From positions 1-32,091 of the forward strand of contig JAIOQA010000331.1 in assembly GCA_021413675.1 (NCBI GenBank): a stretch of 32,091 nucleotides of DNA, written 5' to 3'. A program made the translations under genes and the position numbers. Source of the stretch: Deltaproteobacteria bacterium. GTDB taxonomy: Bacteria; Myxococcota_A; Polyangia; Haliangiales; Haliangiaceae. Positions within the stretch are counted from its first letter, which is position 1. Each line of letters starts with the position of its first letter. Shown here one piece after another: positions 1-8,190 of this stretch. Below the pieces are notes generated by a model that ran no database searches, was not told where the DNA came from, and saw nothing but the letters and a program-made list of their open reading frames with translations.

Positions 1-952
1 TCGCGCGCGCGGCCCGGCCGTAGCGGCCGATGATCTCGTCGTAGCGGCCGCCGCGGACCACGGCGTCGGCGGCGCCGGCGGCGTAGCCCGCGAAGCGCGC
101 GCCGGTGTAGTACTCGAAGCCGCGGACCTCGCCGAGATCCGCGGTGATGCCGGCGTGCAGCCCGGCGTCCATGAGCGGCGCGGCGGCCGCGAGCACGTGG
201 GCGAGCTCGTCGAGCGCGTCGGCGACCTCGCGCGGCCAGCGCAGCGTGCGCGCCCGGGCCAGGACCTCGTCGACCGGGCCCCACAGGCTCGGCAACGCGA
301 TCGCGAGCGGGCGCGCGGCAATCGGCAGCGCCTCCGCGGCGCGCGCGGTGCCCGCGCGATCCTTGCGCGCGATCGCCGCGGCCAGCGCGGCGCGGCTGTC
401 GGCGTCGGGCGCGAGGCCGAACAGCCAGCGCGCCGGCGCGGCGTGGCCGACATCGAGCCGCACGTCGGCGATGCCCGAGCCGATCAGCGCGGCGGCCGCG
501 ACCGCGAGCGCCTCGGCGTCGCCATCGGGTGAGCCGGCGTCGATGAGCTCGATGCCGGCCTGCAGGATCTCGCGCTGCGCCAGCGGCGAGCCGCCCGGCG
601 CAGGCAGGCGGTTGACCGAGCCCTCGTAGCACAGCCGGATCGGACCATCGACGTCGCGCAGCCGGGTCGCGACGATGCGCGCGATCTGCGGCGTGATGTC
701 GGGCCGCAGCGCGACGACCTCGCCCGAGCCGGGCTCGACGAAGCGGATCGCGGCGGCGCGGGCGTCGGCGCCGAGGCCGCGCTCGAGGACATCCGCGCAC
801 TCGAAGACCGGCGTGATGATGCGGGCGTAGCCCCAGGACTCGAAGCCGCTCAGCAGGCGTTCGGCGATCGCACGGCGACGGGCCGCGGCCCGCGGCAGGA
901 AATCGCGGACCCCCGCAGGCAGGCGGATGGCTTCGCGGGGGTCGGCTGACAC
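1..952 (-). CDS. hisZ: ATP phosphoribosyltransferase regulatory subunit (HisZ), 3' end cut by window
   Basis: About 317 codons are visible from a GTG at 952 to the left edge; HisZ is usually near 390 residues, so the C-terminus is missing. The protein has the class II aminoacyl-tRNA synthetase-like core: an early VRDFLP segment, then LRPDITPQIAR, a motif-2-like QREILQAGIELI, and late YYTGARFAGY and GGRYD segments. The LRPDITPQ form is typical of HisZ, whereas histidyl-tRNA synthetase has LRPEGT. HisZ has no tRNA charging role; in the family it binds short-form HisG and makes it active and histidine-sensitive in the first step of histidine synthesis. The start was chosen because a TACAGT -10-like box lies 7 nt upstream and the conserved N-terminus follows within about ten codons. 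A short-form hisG is expected elsewhere in the genome. Confidence 0.85.
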   Translation of the reverse strand, partial: MSADPREAIRLPAGVRDFLPRAAARRRAIAERLLSGFESWGYARIITPVFECADVLERGLGADARAAAIRFVEPGSGEVVALRPDITPQIARIVATRLRDVDGPIRLCYEGSVNRLPAPGGSPLAQREILQAGIELIDAGSPDGDAEALAVAAAALIGSGIADVRLDVGHAAPARWLFGLAPDADSRAALAAAIARKDRAGTARAAEALPIAARPLAIALPSLWGPVDEVLARARTLRWPREVADALDELAHVLAAAAPLMDAGLHAGITADLGEVRGFEYYTGARFAGYAAGAADAVVRGGRYDEIIGRYGRAARA

Positions 953-959
953 GGCGCGG

Positions 960-965
960 ACTGTA
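960..965 (-). promoter_or_regulatory. -10-like box for hisZ, near-leaderless
   Basis: On the minus strand the hexamer TACAGT, followed by CC, lies 7 nt before the GTG at 952. No Shine-Dalgarno sequence fits in between. Transcription would start within a base or two of the start codon. It matches the TANNNTCS octamer shared by twelve genes in the window. Confidence 0.55.
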
Positions 966-1039
966 GCAGCGGCGCGCGCCGATGGGCGCTCAGCACGTCA
1001 CAATGGACAGCGATCGGATCCCGTCTGAAGTCGGATCGG

Positions 1040-1816
1040 TCAGATCGGGTTGGGGACGGGCACGAACTGGACGGTCAGGCTGGGGAACCGCTGGCGCAGC
1101 TCGTCGGCCACGCGGCGCGCGCCGAAAACTTCGGTCGCGTAGTGACCGGCGGCGACCAGGGTGATCTGCAGCTCGCGCGCGAGATCCCCGGCGCGTTCGG
1201 CCAGCTCGCCGGTCAGGAACAGATCGCAGCCGGCCCCGGCCGCGGCCTCGAGCAGGTCCGAGGCCGCGCCCGAGCACAGCCCGACCTTGCGGACCACCTC
1301 GGGGCCGTACGGAAACACGAACCGCGGCGGCTGGCCGGCGCACACGCCAGCCGCGATCCGACCGATCGCCTCGTCGCGGGTGACCGGCGCCGACCACGCG
1401 CCCGACAGGCCCAGCGCCACGCCGCGCACGTCACCGAAGCTGTCGCGCGCGAGCCCGAGGCCGAGCGCGTCGGCGAGGCCGGTGTTGTTGCCGAGCCGCG
1501 CGTGCTTGTCGAGCGGCAGGTGATACGCGGCGAGCGAGACGTCGTTGGCGAGCAGGAGCTTGAGCCGCTGGCGGGTCGGGCCGGTGATGCGCTCGATGCC
1601 GCCGCCCCAGATGAGGCCGTGGTGCACGACCACGAGATCGGCGCCGAGCTCGACCGCGCGCTCGAGCAGCGCGAGGTTGGCGCTGACGCCGGTGACGACC
1701 GTGTCGATCTCGGGCGCGCCCTCGATCTGCAGGCCGTTGGGCCCCCAGTCCTTGAAGCGGTCGGCCTCGAGGGTGGTGTCGAGGAACGACACCACGTCGC
1801 GCAGGTGCACGGTCAT
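1040..1816 (-). CDS. Nif3-like dinuclear metal-centre protein (DUF34/YqfO family)
   Basis: This 258-residue protein has the length and motif set of the Nif3/YbgI family. The metal-site residues are visible: HH at 65-66 (VVVHHGLIWGG), D103 and H105 in HLPLDKHARLGNN, and H225/E229 in AGHYATEVFG, with LTGE at 201-204. Family members are hexameric rings with two metals per subunit. They are often annotated as GTP cyclohydrolase 1 type 2, but the physiological reaction is unsettled and that label should not be taken literally. The gene starts 7 bp after the stop of the small lipoprotein gene, so it is probably the last gene of the permease-hydratase-lipoprotein run. The 87-bp gap to hisZ contains the separate hisZ start region. 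Confidence 0.88.
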   Translation of the reverse strand: MTVHLRDVVSFLDTTLEADRFKDWGPNGLQIEGAPEIDTVVTGVSANLALLERAVELGADLVVVHHGLIWGGGIERITGPTRQRLKLLLANDVSLAAYHLPLDKHARLGNNTGLADALGLGLARDSFGDVRGVALGLSGAWSAPVTRDEAIGRIAAGVCAGQPPRFVFPYGPEVVRKVGLCSGAASDLLEAAAGAGCDLFLTGELAERAGDLARELQITLVAAGHYATEVFGARRVADELRQRFPSLTVQFVPVPNPI

Positions 1817-1823
1817 GGGCGCG

Positions 1824-2066
1824 CTACTGCCCGACCTTGGCGACGCACGCGACGAGCTCGTCGCGGATCACCGCGGCGCCGTCGGGATCGGCGGTGGTCA
1901 TCTTCGCGACCGCGGCCAGGTCCTTGTCGAGCGCGGCCACGCAGGTCGCGTCCTTGCAGGCGCAGGCCTTGTCGCGGATCTCCTTGAGCTTGGCCTTGCC
2001 GTCGTCTTTGCAGCCGGCGAGCGCGGCCGCGAGCACGACTCCGAGGATGGCGATGCGTCTGACCAT
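1824..2066 (-). CDS. Small putative lipoprotein, 80 aa
   Basis: The protein has a basic N-terminus (MVRR), a hydrophobic stretch and a lipobox ending AALAGC, with Cys19 as the predicted lipidated residue. The short mature part is charged and has three further cysteines in the pattern ACACKDATC plus one near the end (VACVAK), which suggests disulfides in the periplasm. The ATG at 2066 is preferred over an upstream in-frame start at 2129 because AGGAGA lies about 6 nt before it and the signal peptide begins there. It sits 63 bp after the enoyl-CoA hydratase gene and 7 bp before the Nif3-like gene. I do not recognise a family; small charged Cys-rich lipoproteins like this are common in myxobacteria. 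Confidence 0.75.
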   Translation of the reverse strand: MVRRIAILGVVLAAALAGCKDDGKAKLKEIRDKACACKDATCVAALDKDLAAVAKMTTADPDGAAVIRDELVACVAKVGQ

Positions 2067-2129
2067 GATCCGTCTCCTGAGAAGCAGTGTCGCCGACCGC
2101 GCGGGGCAGGTAAAGCGCCCGCCGGCCAT

Positions 2130-2912
2130 CTACTCGCCGGTGAAGCGCGGGTCGCGCTTGCCGAGGAACGCGGCCACGCCCTCGACGAAGTCGCGCGAGC
2201 CCAGGCACTCGAGCTGGCCGCGCGCCTCGCGATCGAGCCCGGCCTCGAACCCGCTCTCGAGGCCATCGTGGACCGCGCGCTTGACCAGGCGCAGCACGCG
2301 CGGTGGCCCGGCGGCGATCCGGGTCGCGAACGCCCAGGCCTGATCGGCGAACTCGTGCACCGGCCACAGCCGGTTCCCCAGGCCGTAGGACAGGGCGGTG
2401 GCGGCGTCGACCTGATCGCCGGTGTAGAGCAGCTCGAGCGCCCTGCCCACGCCGATGATCCGCGGCAGCATCCAGGTGCCGCCGCCGTCGGGCATGAGGC
2501 CGCGGCGCACGAAGATCTCGCCGAACCGCGCGCGCTCCGACAGGAGCCGCAGGTCGCACGCGAGCGCCAGATCGCAGCCGAAGCCGGCGGCGGCCCCGTC
2601 GACCGCGGCGATCGTCGGCTGGGGCGCGTTGCGGATCGCCAGGATGAGGCCGTGGAAGTACGCGCGCAGGTCGCGCTCCATGTCGGCCGCCGGGCGCGGG
2701 CCCTTGCGCATCGCGTCCTTGAGATCGAGGCCGGAGCAGAACGCGCCGCCGGCGCCGCCGAGCACGATCACCCGCGCGTCGCCCGCGCTCTCGATCGCCG
2801 CGATCAGCGCCTGGTTGACCTCGATCGTCAGCGCGTTCTTCGAGCCCGGGCGATCGAGCTCGATCCAGCGGACGCCATCGCGATCGGTGACGTGGACCTC
2901 GGCGTGGCTCAC
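2130..2912 (-). CDS. Enoyl-CoA hydratase/isomerase, PaaG-like
   Basis: A 260-residue crotonase-fold protein. The oxyanion-hole segments are seen at 55-66 (GGAFCSGLDLKD) and 107-120 (AAAGFGCDLALACD). The segment GLMPDGGGTWMLPR at 138-151 is the form seen in PaaG-type and related isomerases. The position of the first catalytic Glu of rat crotonase appears to be Phe134, while the second is kept as Glu160, so isomerase or another crotonase reaction is as likely as hydration; the substrate is unknown. The GTG start at 2912 overlaps the stop of the permease gene as GTGA, which suggests translational coupling. The pairing with an AI-2E-type permease has no obvious metabolic logic and may be only co-transcription. 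Confidence 0.85.
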   Translation of the reverse strand: MSHAEVHVTDRDGVRWIELDRPGSKNALTIEVNQALIAAIESAGDARVIVLGGAGGAFCSGLDLKDAMRKGPRPAADMERDLRAYFHGLILAIRNAPQPTIAAVDGAAAGFGCDLALACDLRLLSERARFGEIFVRRGLMPDGGGTWMLPRIIGVGRALELLYTGDQVDAATALSYGLGNRLWPVHEFADQAWAFATRIAAGPPRVLRLVKRAVHDGLESGFEAGLDREARGQLECLGSRDFVEGVAAFLGKRDPRFTGE

Positions 2913-4126
2913 GGCACCACCTCGTCCTCGATCGGCGGGACCGGCGCCGGAGCCGAGGCCTCGACCCGCGCGGCGTGCGCCGGGTCCGGCAAGATCATCT
3001 TCATCGCCTCGGTCACCGCGACGTGGGCGTCGGACTCCTGGCCGAAGAACGTGCTGTGCTCGTAAGCGCGGACCGCGTGGCGCAACAGCACCGCGACCGT
3101 CGCCGCGATCGGCACCGCCAGCAGCACGCCGACGAACCCGAGCAGCTTGCCGCCGGCGACCACCGCGAGCAGCGCCGCCGACTCCGACAGCCCGACCTTC
3201 TGGCCGGTGATCTTGGGGGTGAGCACCGCGGCCTCGAGCAGGTGCAGCGCGAGGATCACGATGCCCACGCCGATCAGCGGGCCGAAGCCCTGCCAGTCGA
3301 GCAGCGTGATCAGGAGGACGATCGCCGCGCCGATGAACGTGCCGATGAACGGGATGATCGTCAGCACGCCGACCAGGATGCCGATCGGGATCGCGAGGTG
3401 GATGCCGACGATCGAGAAGCCGATCGCGTAGAGGATCGCGAGGATCGTCGTGACGGTCGCCTGGCCGCGGACCCAGCCCGCGACGACATCGTCGACCTCG
3501 GCGAGGATCTCGAGCACGTGGCCGCGATTGCGCGGCGGCACGATCTTCTTCACGCGCGCGGCGATGTGGTGCCAGTCGAGCAGGAAGTAGAACGCGAAGA
3601 TCGGGATGAGCAGCACCTCGCCCATGAACTCGAGCAAGGACACCGCGCTGCCGAGCACGGTCCCCATGAGCTGCTGCAGCGGCCCCGCGGCCTCCTGCGC
3701 GAGCTTCTTGAACTCCTCGCCCTTGAGGTACTTCTGCCAGTCGGCCGGCACCTCGAGGCCGAGGTGTTCGCCGGTCCAGTGCACCGCATTGTCGACCATG
3801 CGCGGCAGGTCCGAGACGAAGTTCGATACCTCGTCGGCGATGCGCGGCGCGAGGATCACGATCACCGCGACGACCACGCCGAGGAACCCGACCAGCAAGC
3901 CGGTGGCGCCCAGCGCCCGCGGCACCCCGCGCGCGACCAGCCGGTCGAGCACCGGCGTCAGCAGGTACGCGATGCCGAGCGCGACCAGCACGATCGCCAG
4001 CACCGACGCCAGGTAGCTGACCACCCACCAGCCGATGACCGCGAAGACGATGTAGAGCAGCCACCGGACCATCGCGAGGATCTGGCGCGTGTCGTCATCG
4101 GTTCGCGGCGGGTCGGGCTCGGGCAC
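2909..4126 (-). CDS. AI-2E family transporter (PerM/YdiK type)
   Basis: This 405-residue integral membrane protein has about eight hydrophobic segments. The two N-terminal helices are followed by a long amphipathic periplasmic segment (about 105-165), then the conserved C-terminal half with GVLTIIPFIGTFIG, LIGVGIVILALHLLEA and PKITGQKVGLS, which are typical of the AI-2E/UPF0118 family. Members include the AI-2 exporter TqsA, PerM and Na+/H+ antiporters, so the name does not fix the substrate. The C-terminal tail of about 50 residues is acidic and Pro-rich, so it is probably cytosolic and disordered. The GTG at 4126 is supported by a TAGTAT box exactly 6 nt upstream, which would put the first transcribed base on the start codon. 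Confidence 0.87.
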   Translation of the reverse strand: MPEPDPPRTDDDTRQILAMVRWLLYIVFAVIGWWVVSYLASVLAIVLVALGIAYLLTPVLDRLVARGVPRALGATGLLVGFLGVVVAVIVILAPRIADEVSNFVSDLPRMVDNAVHWTGEHLGLEVPADWQKYLKGEEFKKLAQEAAGPLQQLMGTVLGSAVSLLEFMGEVLLIPIFAFYFLLDWHHIAARVKKIVPPRNRGHVLEILAEVDDVVAGWVRGQATVTTILAILYAIGFSIVGIHLAIPIGILVGVLTIIPFIGTFIGAAIVLLITLLDWQGFGPLIGVGIVILALHLLEAAVLTPKITGQKVGLSESAALLAVVAGGKLLGFVGVLLAVPIAATVAVLLRHAVRAYEHSTFFGQESDAHVAVTEAMKMILPDPAHAARVEASAPAPVPPIEDEVVP

Positions 4127-4132
4127 GGGGCG

Positions 4133-4138
4133 ATACTA
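4133..4138 (-). promoter_or_regulatory. -10-like box for the AI-2E family transporter
   Basis: TAGTAT followed by CG on the minus strand, with 6 nt between its end and the GTG at 4126. Standard -10 spacing places +1 on the G of the start codon, so a leaderless mRNA is predicted. No clear -35 hexamer is visible. Confidence 0.55.
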
Positions 4139-4221
4139 CGTGCGTCGCGGAGGCGATGCGAGTGCGCGGCCGCGCGCGCCGGGCTTGCACCGACGCGAGA
4201 TTCCTTGTAGATGGGCCCCCT

Positions 4222-5316
4222 ATGGCTCTCTCGGTCGGTATCGTCGGACTGCCCAACGTCGGCAAGAGCACGGTCTTCAACGCCCTCACCGCCGGCAAGG
4301 CCGAGGCCGCCAACTACCCGTTCTGCACGATCGATCCCAACGTCGGGATCGTGCCGGTGCCCGACGAGCGGCTGTACCGCATCCAGAAGTACATCCCCTG
4401 CCAGAAGATCATCCCCGCGGTCGTCGAGATCGTCGACATCGCCGGCCTGGTCAAGGGCGCGTCCGAGGGCGAGGGCCTGGGCAACAAGTTCCTGGCCAAC
4501 ATCCGCGAGACCAACGCGATCCTGATGATGGTCCGCTGCTTCGACGATCCCAACGTGATCCACGTGGCGGGCTCGGTCGATCCGATGCGCGACATCGACA
4601 TCATCGAGCTCGAGCTGGTGCTCGCCGACTCCGACAGCGTCGAGAAGCGGGTCAAGAAGGCGTCGGGCTCGGCCAAGACCGGCAACAAGGACGCGAAGCT
4701 CGAGCTGGCGGTCGCCGAGCGCGTGCTCGCCCACCTCAACACCGGCAAGGCGGCCCGCTCGCTCGATCTCACCGACGACGAGCGCAAGCTGGTCTCGACC
4801 TTCGGGCTCATGACGATCAAGCCGGTCCTCTACTGCTGCAACGTCGGCGAAGAGGACCTGCCCGACGGCAACGCCTGGTCGAAGCTGGTGCAGGAGCGCG
4901 CGGTCCGCGAGGGCGCCGGCGTGGTGATCCTGTGCGGCAAGGTCGAGGCCGAGCTGTCGGAGCTCGACGCCGCCGACAAGCTCGAGCTGCTCAAGTCCTA
5001 CGGCCTCAAGGAGCCGGCGCTCGCGACCCTGGCGCGCGAGTGCTACCGCCTGCTCGGCCTGCAGTCGTACTTCACCGCGGGCGAGAAGGAGATCCGCGCG
5101 TGGACGATCCGCAAGGGCGCCCAGGGCCCCGAGGCGGCCGGCGTGATCCACACCGACTTCGAGAAGGGCTTCATCCGCGCCCAGGTCTACTCGCTCGAGG
5201 ATCTCGAGCAGCACAAGAGCGAGGCCGGCATCAAGTCGGCCGGCAAGATGCGGATCGAGGGCAAGGAGTACGTGATGCAGGACTGCGACATCGTGCACTT
5301 CCTCTTCAACGTGTGA
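4222..5316 (+). CDS. ychF: Obg-like ATPase YchF (OLA1 family)
   Basis: 364 residues, matching the roughly 363 of E. coli YchF. The P-loop is GLPNVGKST at 9-17 and the switch II segment reads [18 protein letters not shown]. The base-recognition motif is NVGEE rather than NKxD, which is the family feature that gives ATP preference over GTP. The C-terminal TGS domain is present ([24 protein letters not shown]). YchF binds ribosomes and takes part in translation quality control and oxidative-stress responses; it is a near-universal housekeeping gene. The ATG at 4222 is chosen because the conserved N-terminus starts there; in-frame upstream codons to 4156 have no family match. It lacks a Shine-Dalgarno site; TAGATG at 4208-4213 is a weak version of the local -10 box. 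It converges on the methyltransferase gene with an 11-bp overlap. Confidence 0.96.
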   Translation: MALSVGIVGLPNVGKSTVFNALTAGKAEAANYPFCTIDPNVGIVPVPDERLYRIQKYIPCQKIIPAVVEIVDIAGLVKGASEGEGLGNKFLANIRETNAILMMVRCFDDPNVIHVAGSVDPMRDIDIIELELVLADSDSVEKRVKKASGSAKTGNKDAKLELAVAERVLAHLNTGKAARSLDLTDDERKLVSTFGLMTIKPVLYCCNVGEEDLPDGNAWSKLVQERAVREGAGVVILCGKVEAELSELDAADKLELLKSYGLKEPALATLARECYRLLGLQSYFTAGEKEIRAWTIRKGAQGPEAAGVIHTDFEKGFIRAQVYSLEDLEQHKSEAGIKSAGKMRIEGKEYVMQDCDIVHFLFNV

Positions 5317-6139
5317 GCGCCGCGCGCCGCGCGGACGCGATGCCCACGACCATCGCGCACGGCACCCGTGCGCCAGGCGCGACCCGCGCCGCCACCGCGG
5401 CGTCGAACCGCGCGCGGATCTCGGCGACCTGCGCCCCCGACGCGCTGGCGATCTCGTAGCTGGTCGCCATGCTCGCCCAGACCTCGTCGGGCGTGCCGCC
5501 GAGATCGAGCACGTCGCGGCGCCAGGTGAACGCCTCGAAGCCGGCGGCGCGCCACATCGCCTCGAGGGTCACCGGATCGCGGGTGCGGCGATCGCCCAGC
5601 CGCGGCACCTCGGCGCGGCCCGGCGTGTCGCGCAGCGCATCGAGGTACCAGCTGAAGGCGTCCTCGGTGGCGAGCGGCCCGCCACCGGTGACGATCGCGA
5701 ACACGCCGCCGGGCGCGAGCACCCGCGCGATCGCGGTGGCGAGCGCCGCCGGCTCCGGCATCAGCATGTAGGCGAGGTGCGAGACGCAGCCGTCGAACGC
5801 GCCATCGACGAAGGGCAGCGCGTCGGCGCGGCCCTGGACCAGCGCCGCGCCCGGGATCGCGCGCGCCCGCGCCGCGGCCAGCTCGTCGGCGGAGAGATCG
5901 AGCCCGACCAGCCTCGCGCCCGGGTCGCGCGCGCGGATCGTCGCCAGCAGGTAGCCATCGCCGCAGCCGAGGTCGAGGACGCGCACGCCGGACGGCACCA
6001 GCGCCGCCAGCGACGCGTAGCTCGAATGACCGTGCTCGCCGCGCCCGCGGGCGATCGCCGCGGACGTGCAGCCGGGCCGATCGCGGTGGAACGCCCGCAG
6101 GAAGTCCTCGGCCCCATCGCTGGCGGTCATCGGGTTCAT
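5306..6139 (-). CDS. Class I SAM-dependent methyltransferase
   Basis: With the start at 6139 the protein has 277 residues. Motif I is VLDLGCGDGYL at 54-64, followed by LVGLDLSADEL (acidic residue binding the SAM ribose), DALPFVDGAFDGCVSHLAYMLMPE (motif II/III region) and RVLAPGGVFAIVTGGG. This is the Methyltransf_11 type acting on small molecules; the substrate cannot be told. The start is uncertain: ATG codons at 6139 and 6130 are plausible, and the frame stays open to a GTG at 6211, but the extra upstream codons (AAA TTA) are unlike the gene's GC-rich usage. The 3' end overlaps the end of ychF by 11 bp in convergent orientation. It is divergent from the EamA-type gene. Confidence 0.82.
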   Translation of the reverse strand: MNPMTASDGAEDFLRAFHRDRPGCTSAAIARGRGEHGHSSYASLAALVPSGVRVLDLGCGDGYLLATIRARDPGARLVGLDLSADELAAARARAIPGAALVQGRADALPFVDGAFDGCVSHLAYMLMPEPAALATAIARVLAPGGVFAIVTGGGPLATEDAFSWYLDALRDTPGRAEVPRLGDRRTRDPVTLEAMWRAAGFEAFTWRRDVLDLGGTPDEVWASMATSYEIASASGAQVAEIRARFDAAVAARVAPGARVPCAMVVGIASARRAALTR

Positions 6140-6215
6140 CTCGCCCGTCGCCGCGACCGCACGCAAGTGCGCGCGATCGATCGCGTGAAGCATCGATAAT
6201 TTCCGCGCCACGCCG

Positions 6216-6221
6216 TAGGTT
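6216..6221 (+). promoter_or_regulatory. -10-like box for the EamA-type transporter
   Basis: TAGGTT followed by CC, 7 nt before the ATG at 6229, with no Shine-Dalgarno sequence between. It belongs to the TANNNTCS set. It lies in the divergent region shared with the methyltransferase gene. Confidence 0.5.
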
Positions 6222-6228
6222 CCGCGCG

Positions 6229-7086
6229 ATGTCGTCCTGGCCCCGCTCCGATCGCGCTGGCGTCGCCGCGGTCGCGCTGGCCGCCGCCTCGTGGGGCACG
6301 TGGAGCGCGGTGCTGCGGCCGACCGGCCTGCCCGGCAACGTCACCGGCCCCGTGATGTTCCTGGCGATGGGCCTGTTCACCCTGCCCTTCGCGCTGCGCG
6401 GCCCGCGCGCGCGCTGGGACCGCGGCACGATCGCGCTCCTGGTCGGCAACGCGATCTTCGACGTGATCAACGTGGTCACGTTCTTCGAGGCGCTGCAGCG
6501 CACGACCGTCGCGGTCGCCGTGCTCACCCACTACCTCGCGCCGATCCTGGTCGCGGTCGGCGCGCCCCGCATCGAGGGCACGCGCGTGCCCGGCGCTCTG
6601 GCGTGGGCCGCGCTCGCCACCGCCGGCCTGACGCTGGTGCTCGAGCCCTGGCACACCCAGGGGCCGGTCGCGGTGGGCGCCGCGCTCGGCGCGATCAGCG
6701 CGGTCTGCTACGCCGGCAACGTCTTCGTCGTGCGGCGGCTGGTGCCGCGCCTCGGCGCCGCCCGCACGGTCTCGTACCACTCGCTGCTCGGCGCCGCGCT
6801 GATCGCGCCGTTCGGCCTCGCCGGCCTGCACCAGGTCACCGCGTCCGACCTCGCGCGCCTCGCGATCGGCTCGCTGGTGCTGGGCGCGATCGCCGGCGCC
6901 GTGTTCCTGCGCGGCCTCGATCGGATCGGCTCGGCCCGGGCCGCGGTGCTCACGTTCGCCGAGCCGGTGGTCGCGGTCGCGGTCGGATGGCTGGTCTTCG
7001 ACGAGCCGCTCGGCGCGATCGCCGGGGTCGGCGCGGTGCTCATCCTCGCCGCCGGCATCGGCACCAGCCGCGCACACGCGGCTTGA
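6229..7086 (+). CDS. EamA/DMT-superfamily transporter
   Basis: The 285-residue protein consists of about ten closely spaced hydrophobic helices arranged as two EamA repeats, the standard drug/metabolite transporter layout. The first repeat begins AAVALAAASWGTWSAVLRPTG and the second near AVGAALGAISAVCYAGNVFVVRRLVP. The C-terminal ALTFAEPVVAVAVGWLVFDEP-like segment (here VLTFAEPVVAVAVGWLVFDE) is the typical end of the family. Members export amino acids, nucleobases and other small molecules through the inner membrane; the substrate here is unknown. It is followed 47 bp later by a glycosyltransferase gene with its own -10-like box, so co-transcription is possible but not needed. Confidence 0.88.
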   Translation: MSSWPRSDRAGVAAVALAAASWGTWSAVLRPTGLPGNVTGPVMFLAMGLFTLPFALRGPRARWDRGTIALLVGNAIFDVINVVTFFEALQRTTVAVAVLTHYLAPILVAVGAPRIEGTRVPGALAWAALATAGLTLVLEPWHTQGPVAVGAALGAISAVCYAGNVFVVRRLVPRLGAARTVSYHSLLGAALIAPFGLAGLHQVTASDLARLAIGSLVLGAIAGAVFLRGLDRIGSARAAVLTFAEPVVAVAVGWLVFDEPLGAIAGVGAVLILAAGIGTSRAHAA

Positions 7087-7121
7087 GCCACGGGGGCGCG
7101 CGAGCGGCCGCGCGACTCGGG

Positions 7122-7127
7122 TATGCT
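7122..7127 (+). promoter_or_regulatory. -10-like box for the family 2 glycosyltransferase
   Basis: TATGCT followed by CG, exactly 6 nt before the ATG at 7134. The predicted +1 is the A of the start codon. No Shine-Dalgarno site is present, and no -35 consensus is visible at 16-19 nt upstream. Confidence 0.58.
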
Positions 7128-7133
7128 CGGGCC

Positions 7134-8168
7134 ATGGCGCACGAGCCCCTGGTCACGATCGCGATGCCGGCGTTCAACGAGGAGCGCTACATCGAGGCCT
7201 GCATCGCCAGCGTCCAGGCGCAGGACTACCCCGCCGATCGCATCGAGATCCTGATCGCCGATGGCCGCTCGACCGATCGCACGCGCGAGATCCTCGCCGA
7301 CCTCGCCAAGATCGATCCGCGCATCAAGGTCGTCGACAACCCCGAGCGGCTGCAGGCACCCGGCCTGAACCGCCTGGTGCGCGAGGCGCGCGGCGACATC
7401 ATCGTGCGCATGGACGTCCACTGCGAGTACGCGCCGACCTACGTGCGCGCGTGCGTCGAGACGCTCGAGCGCACCGGCGCCGACAACGTCGGCGGCGCGC
7501 AGCGGGCGCGAGCCCGCACCGCCTTCCAGAAGGCGCTGTGCGCGGCGCTCGACAGCCCGGCCGGCGTGGGCGGCGCGCGCTACCGCTCGGCCGACGCCGA
7601 GGGCCCCGCCGACACGGTCTTCCTGGGCGCGTTCCGCCGGCGGGTGTTCGAGAAGGTCGGGCTCTGGGATCCCAACGCGATCACCAACGAGGACGCCGAG
7701 CTCAACCAGCGGCTCATCGACTCCGGCGGGCAGGTCTACCTGTCGAAGGACATCGAGGTCCACTACTACCCGCGCGACTCCTTCAAGAAGCTCGCGCAGC
7801 AGTACTTCAAGTACGGCTCGGGCCGCGCGCGCACGCTGCTCAAGCACGGCCGCTTCCTCAACCTGCGGCCGATGATCCCGTTCTTCACCGTCGTCGGCGG
7901 CGCGGCGCTGCTGGCGCTGCCGCCGCTGTGGCCGGTCGCGCCGCTGGCGTTCGCGAGCTACGCGCTGGTCACCGGCGCCGAGGCCGTGCGCGTCGGTCGA
8001 AAGGCCGGCGCCACCGCGATCCCCACGGTCTGGGCGATCTTCCCGGTGCTGCACGCGGCCCATGGCATCGGCTTCGCGGCCGGGCTGTGGCGCTACCTGC
8101 GCAACCCCGACTGGACCGATCCCGAGCGCCTGCCGCCGGCGCCCGCGACCCGCCTGCGCGTCGTCTGA
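7134..8168 (+). CDS. Family 2 glycosyltransferase, ExoA-like
   Basis: 344 residues with a GT-A catalytic domain over roughly 1-235. The nucleotide-binding start is LVTIAMPAFNEERYIEACI, followed by ILIADGRSTDRT. The DxD-like position is MDVH in IIVRMDVHCEYAP, and an ED pair in AITNEDAELNQRL marks the acceptor/catalytic-base region. Two or three hydrophobic segments near 245-320 anchor it to the inner membrane. The layout resembles succinoglycan glucosyltransferase ExoA, suggesting a role in extending a lipid-linked sugar of an exopolysaccharide or glycolipid, but donor and acceptor are unknown. No polysaccharide export genes are adjacent, so it is a stand-alone enzyme here. It converges on the Lgt-like gene. 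Confidence 0.88.
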   Translation: MAHEPLVTIAMPAFNEERYIEACIASVQAQDYPADRIEILIADGRSTDRTREILADLAKIDPRIKVVDNPERLQAPGLNRLVREARGDIIVRMDVHCEYAPTYVRACVETLERTGADNVGGAQRARARTAFQKALCAALDSPAGVGGARYRSADAEGPADTVFLGAFRRRVFEKVGLWDPNAITNEDAELNQRLIDSGGQVYLSKDIEVHYYPRDSFKKLAQQYFKYGSGRARTLLKHGRFLNLRPMIPFFTVVGGAALLALPPLWPVAPLAFASYALVTGAEAVRVGRKAGATAIPTVWAIFPVLHAAHGIGFAAGLWRYLRNPDWTDPERLPPAPATRLRVV

Positions 8169-8190
8169 CGCCCGATCCGCGGGGTGCGCG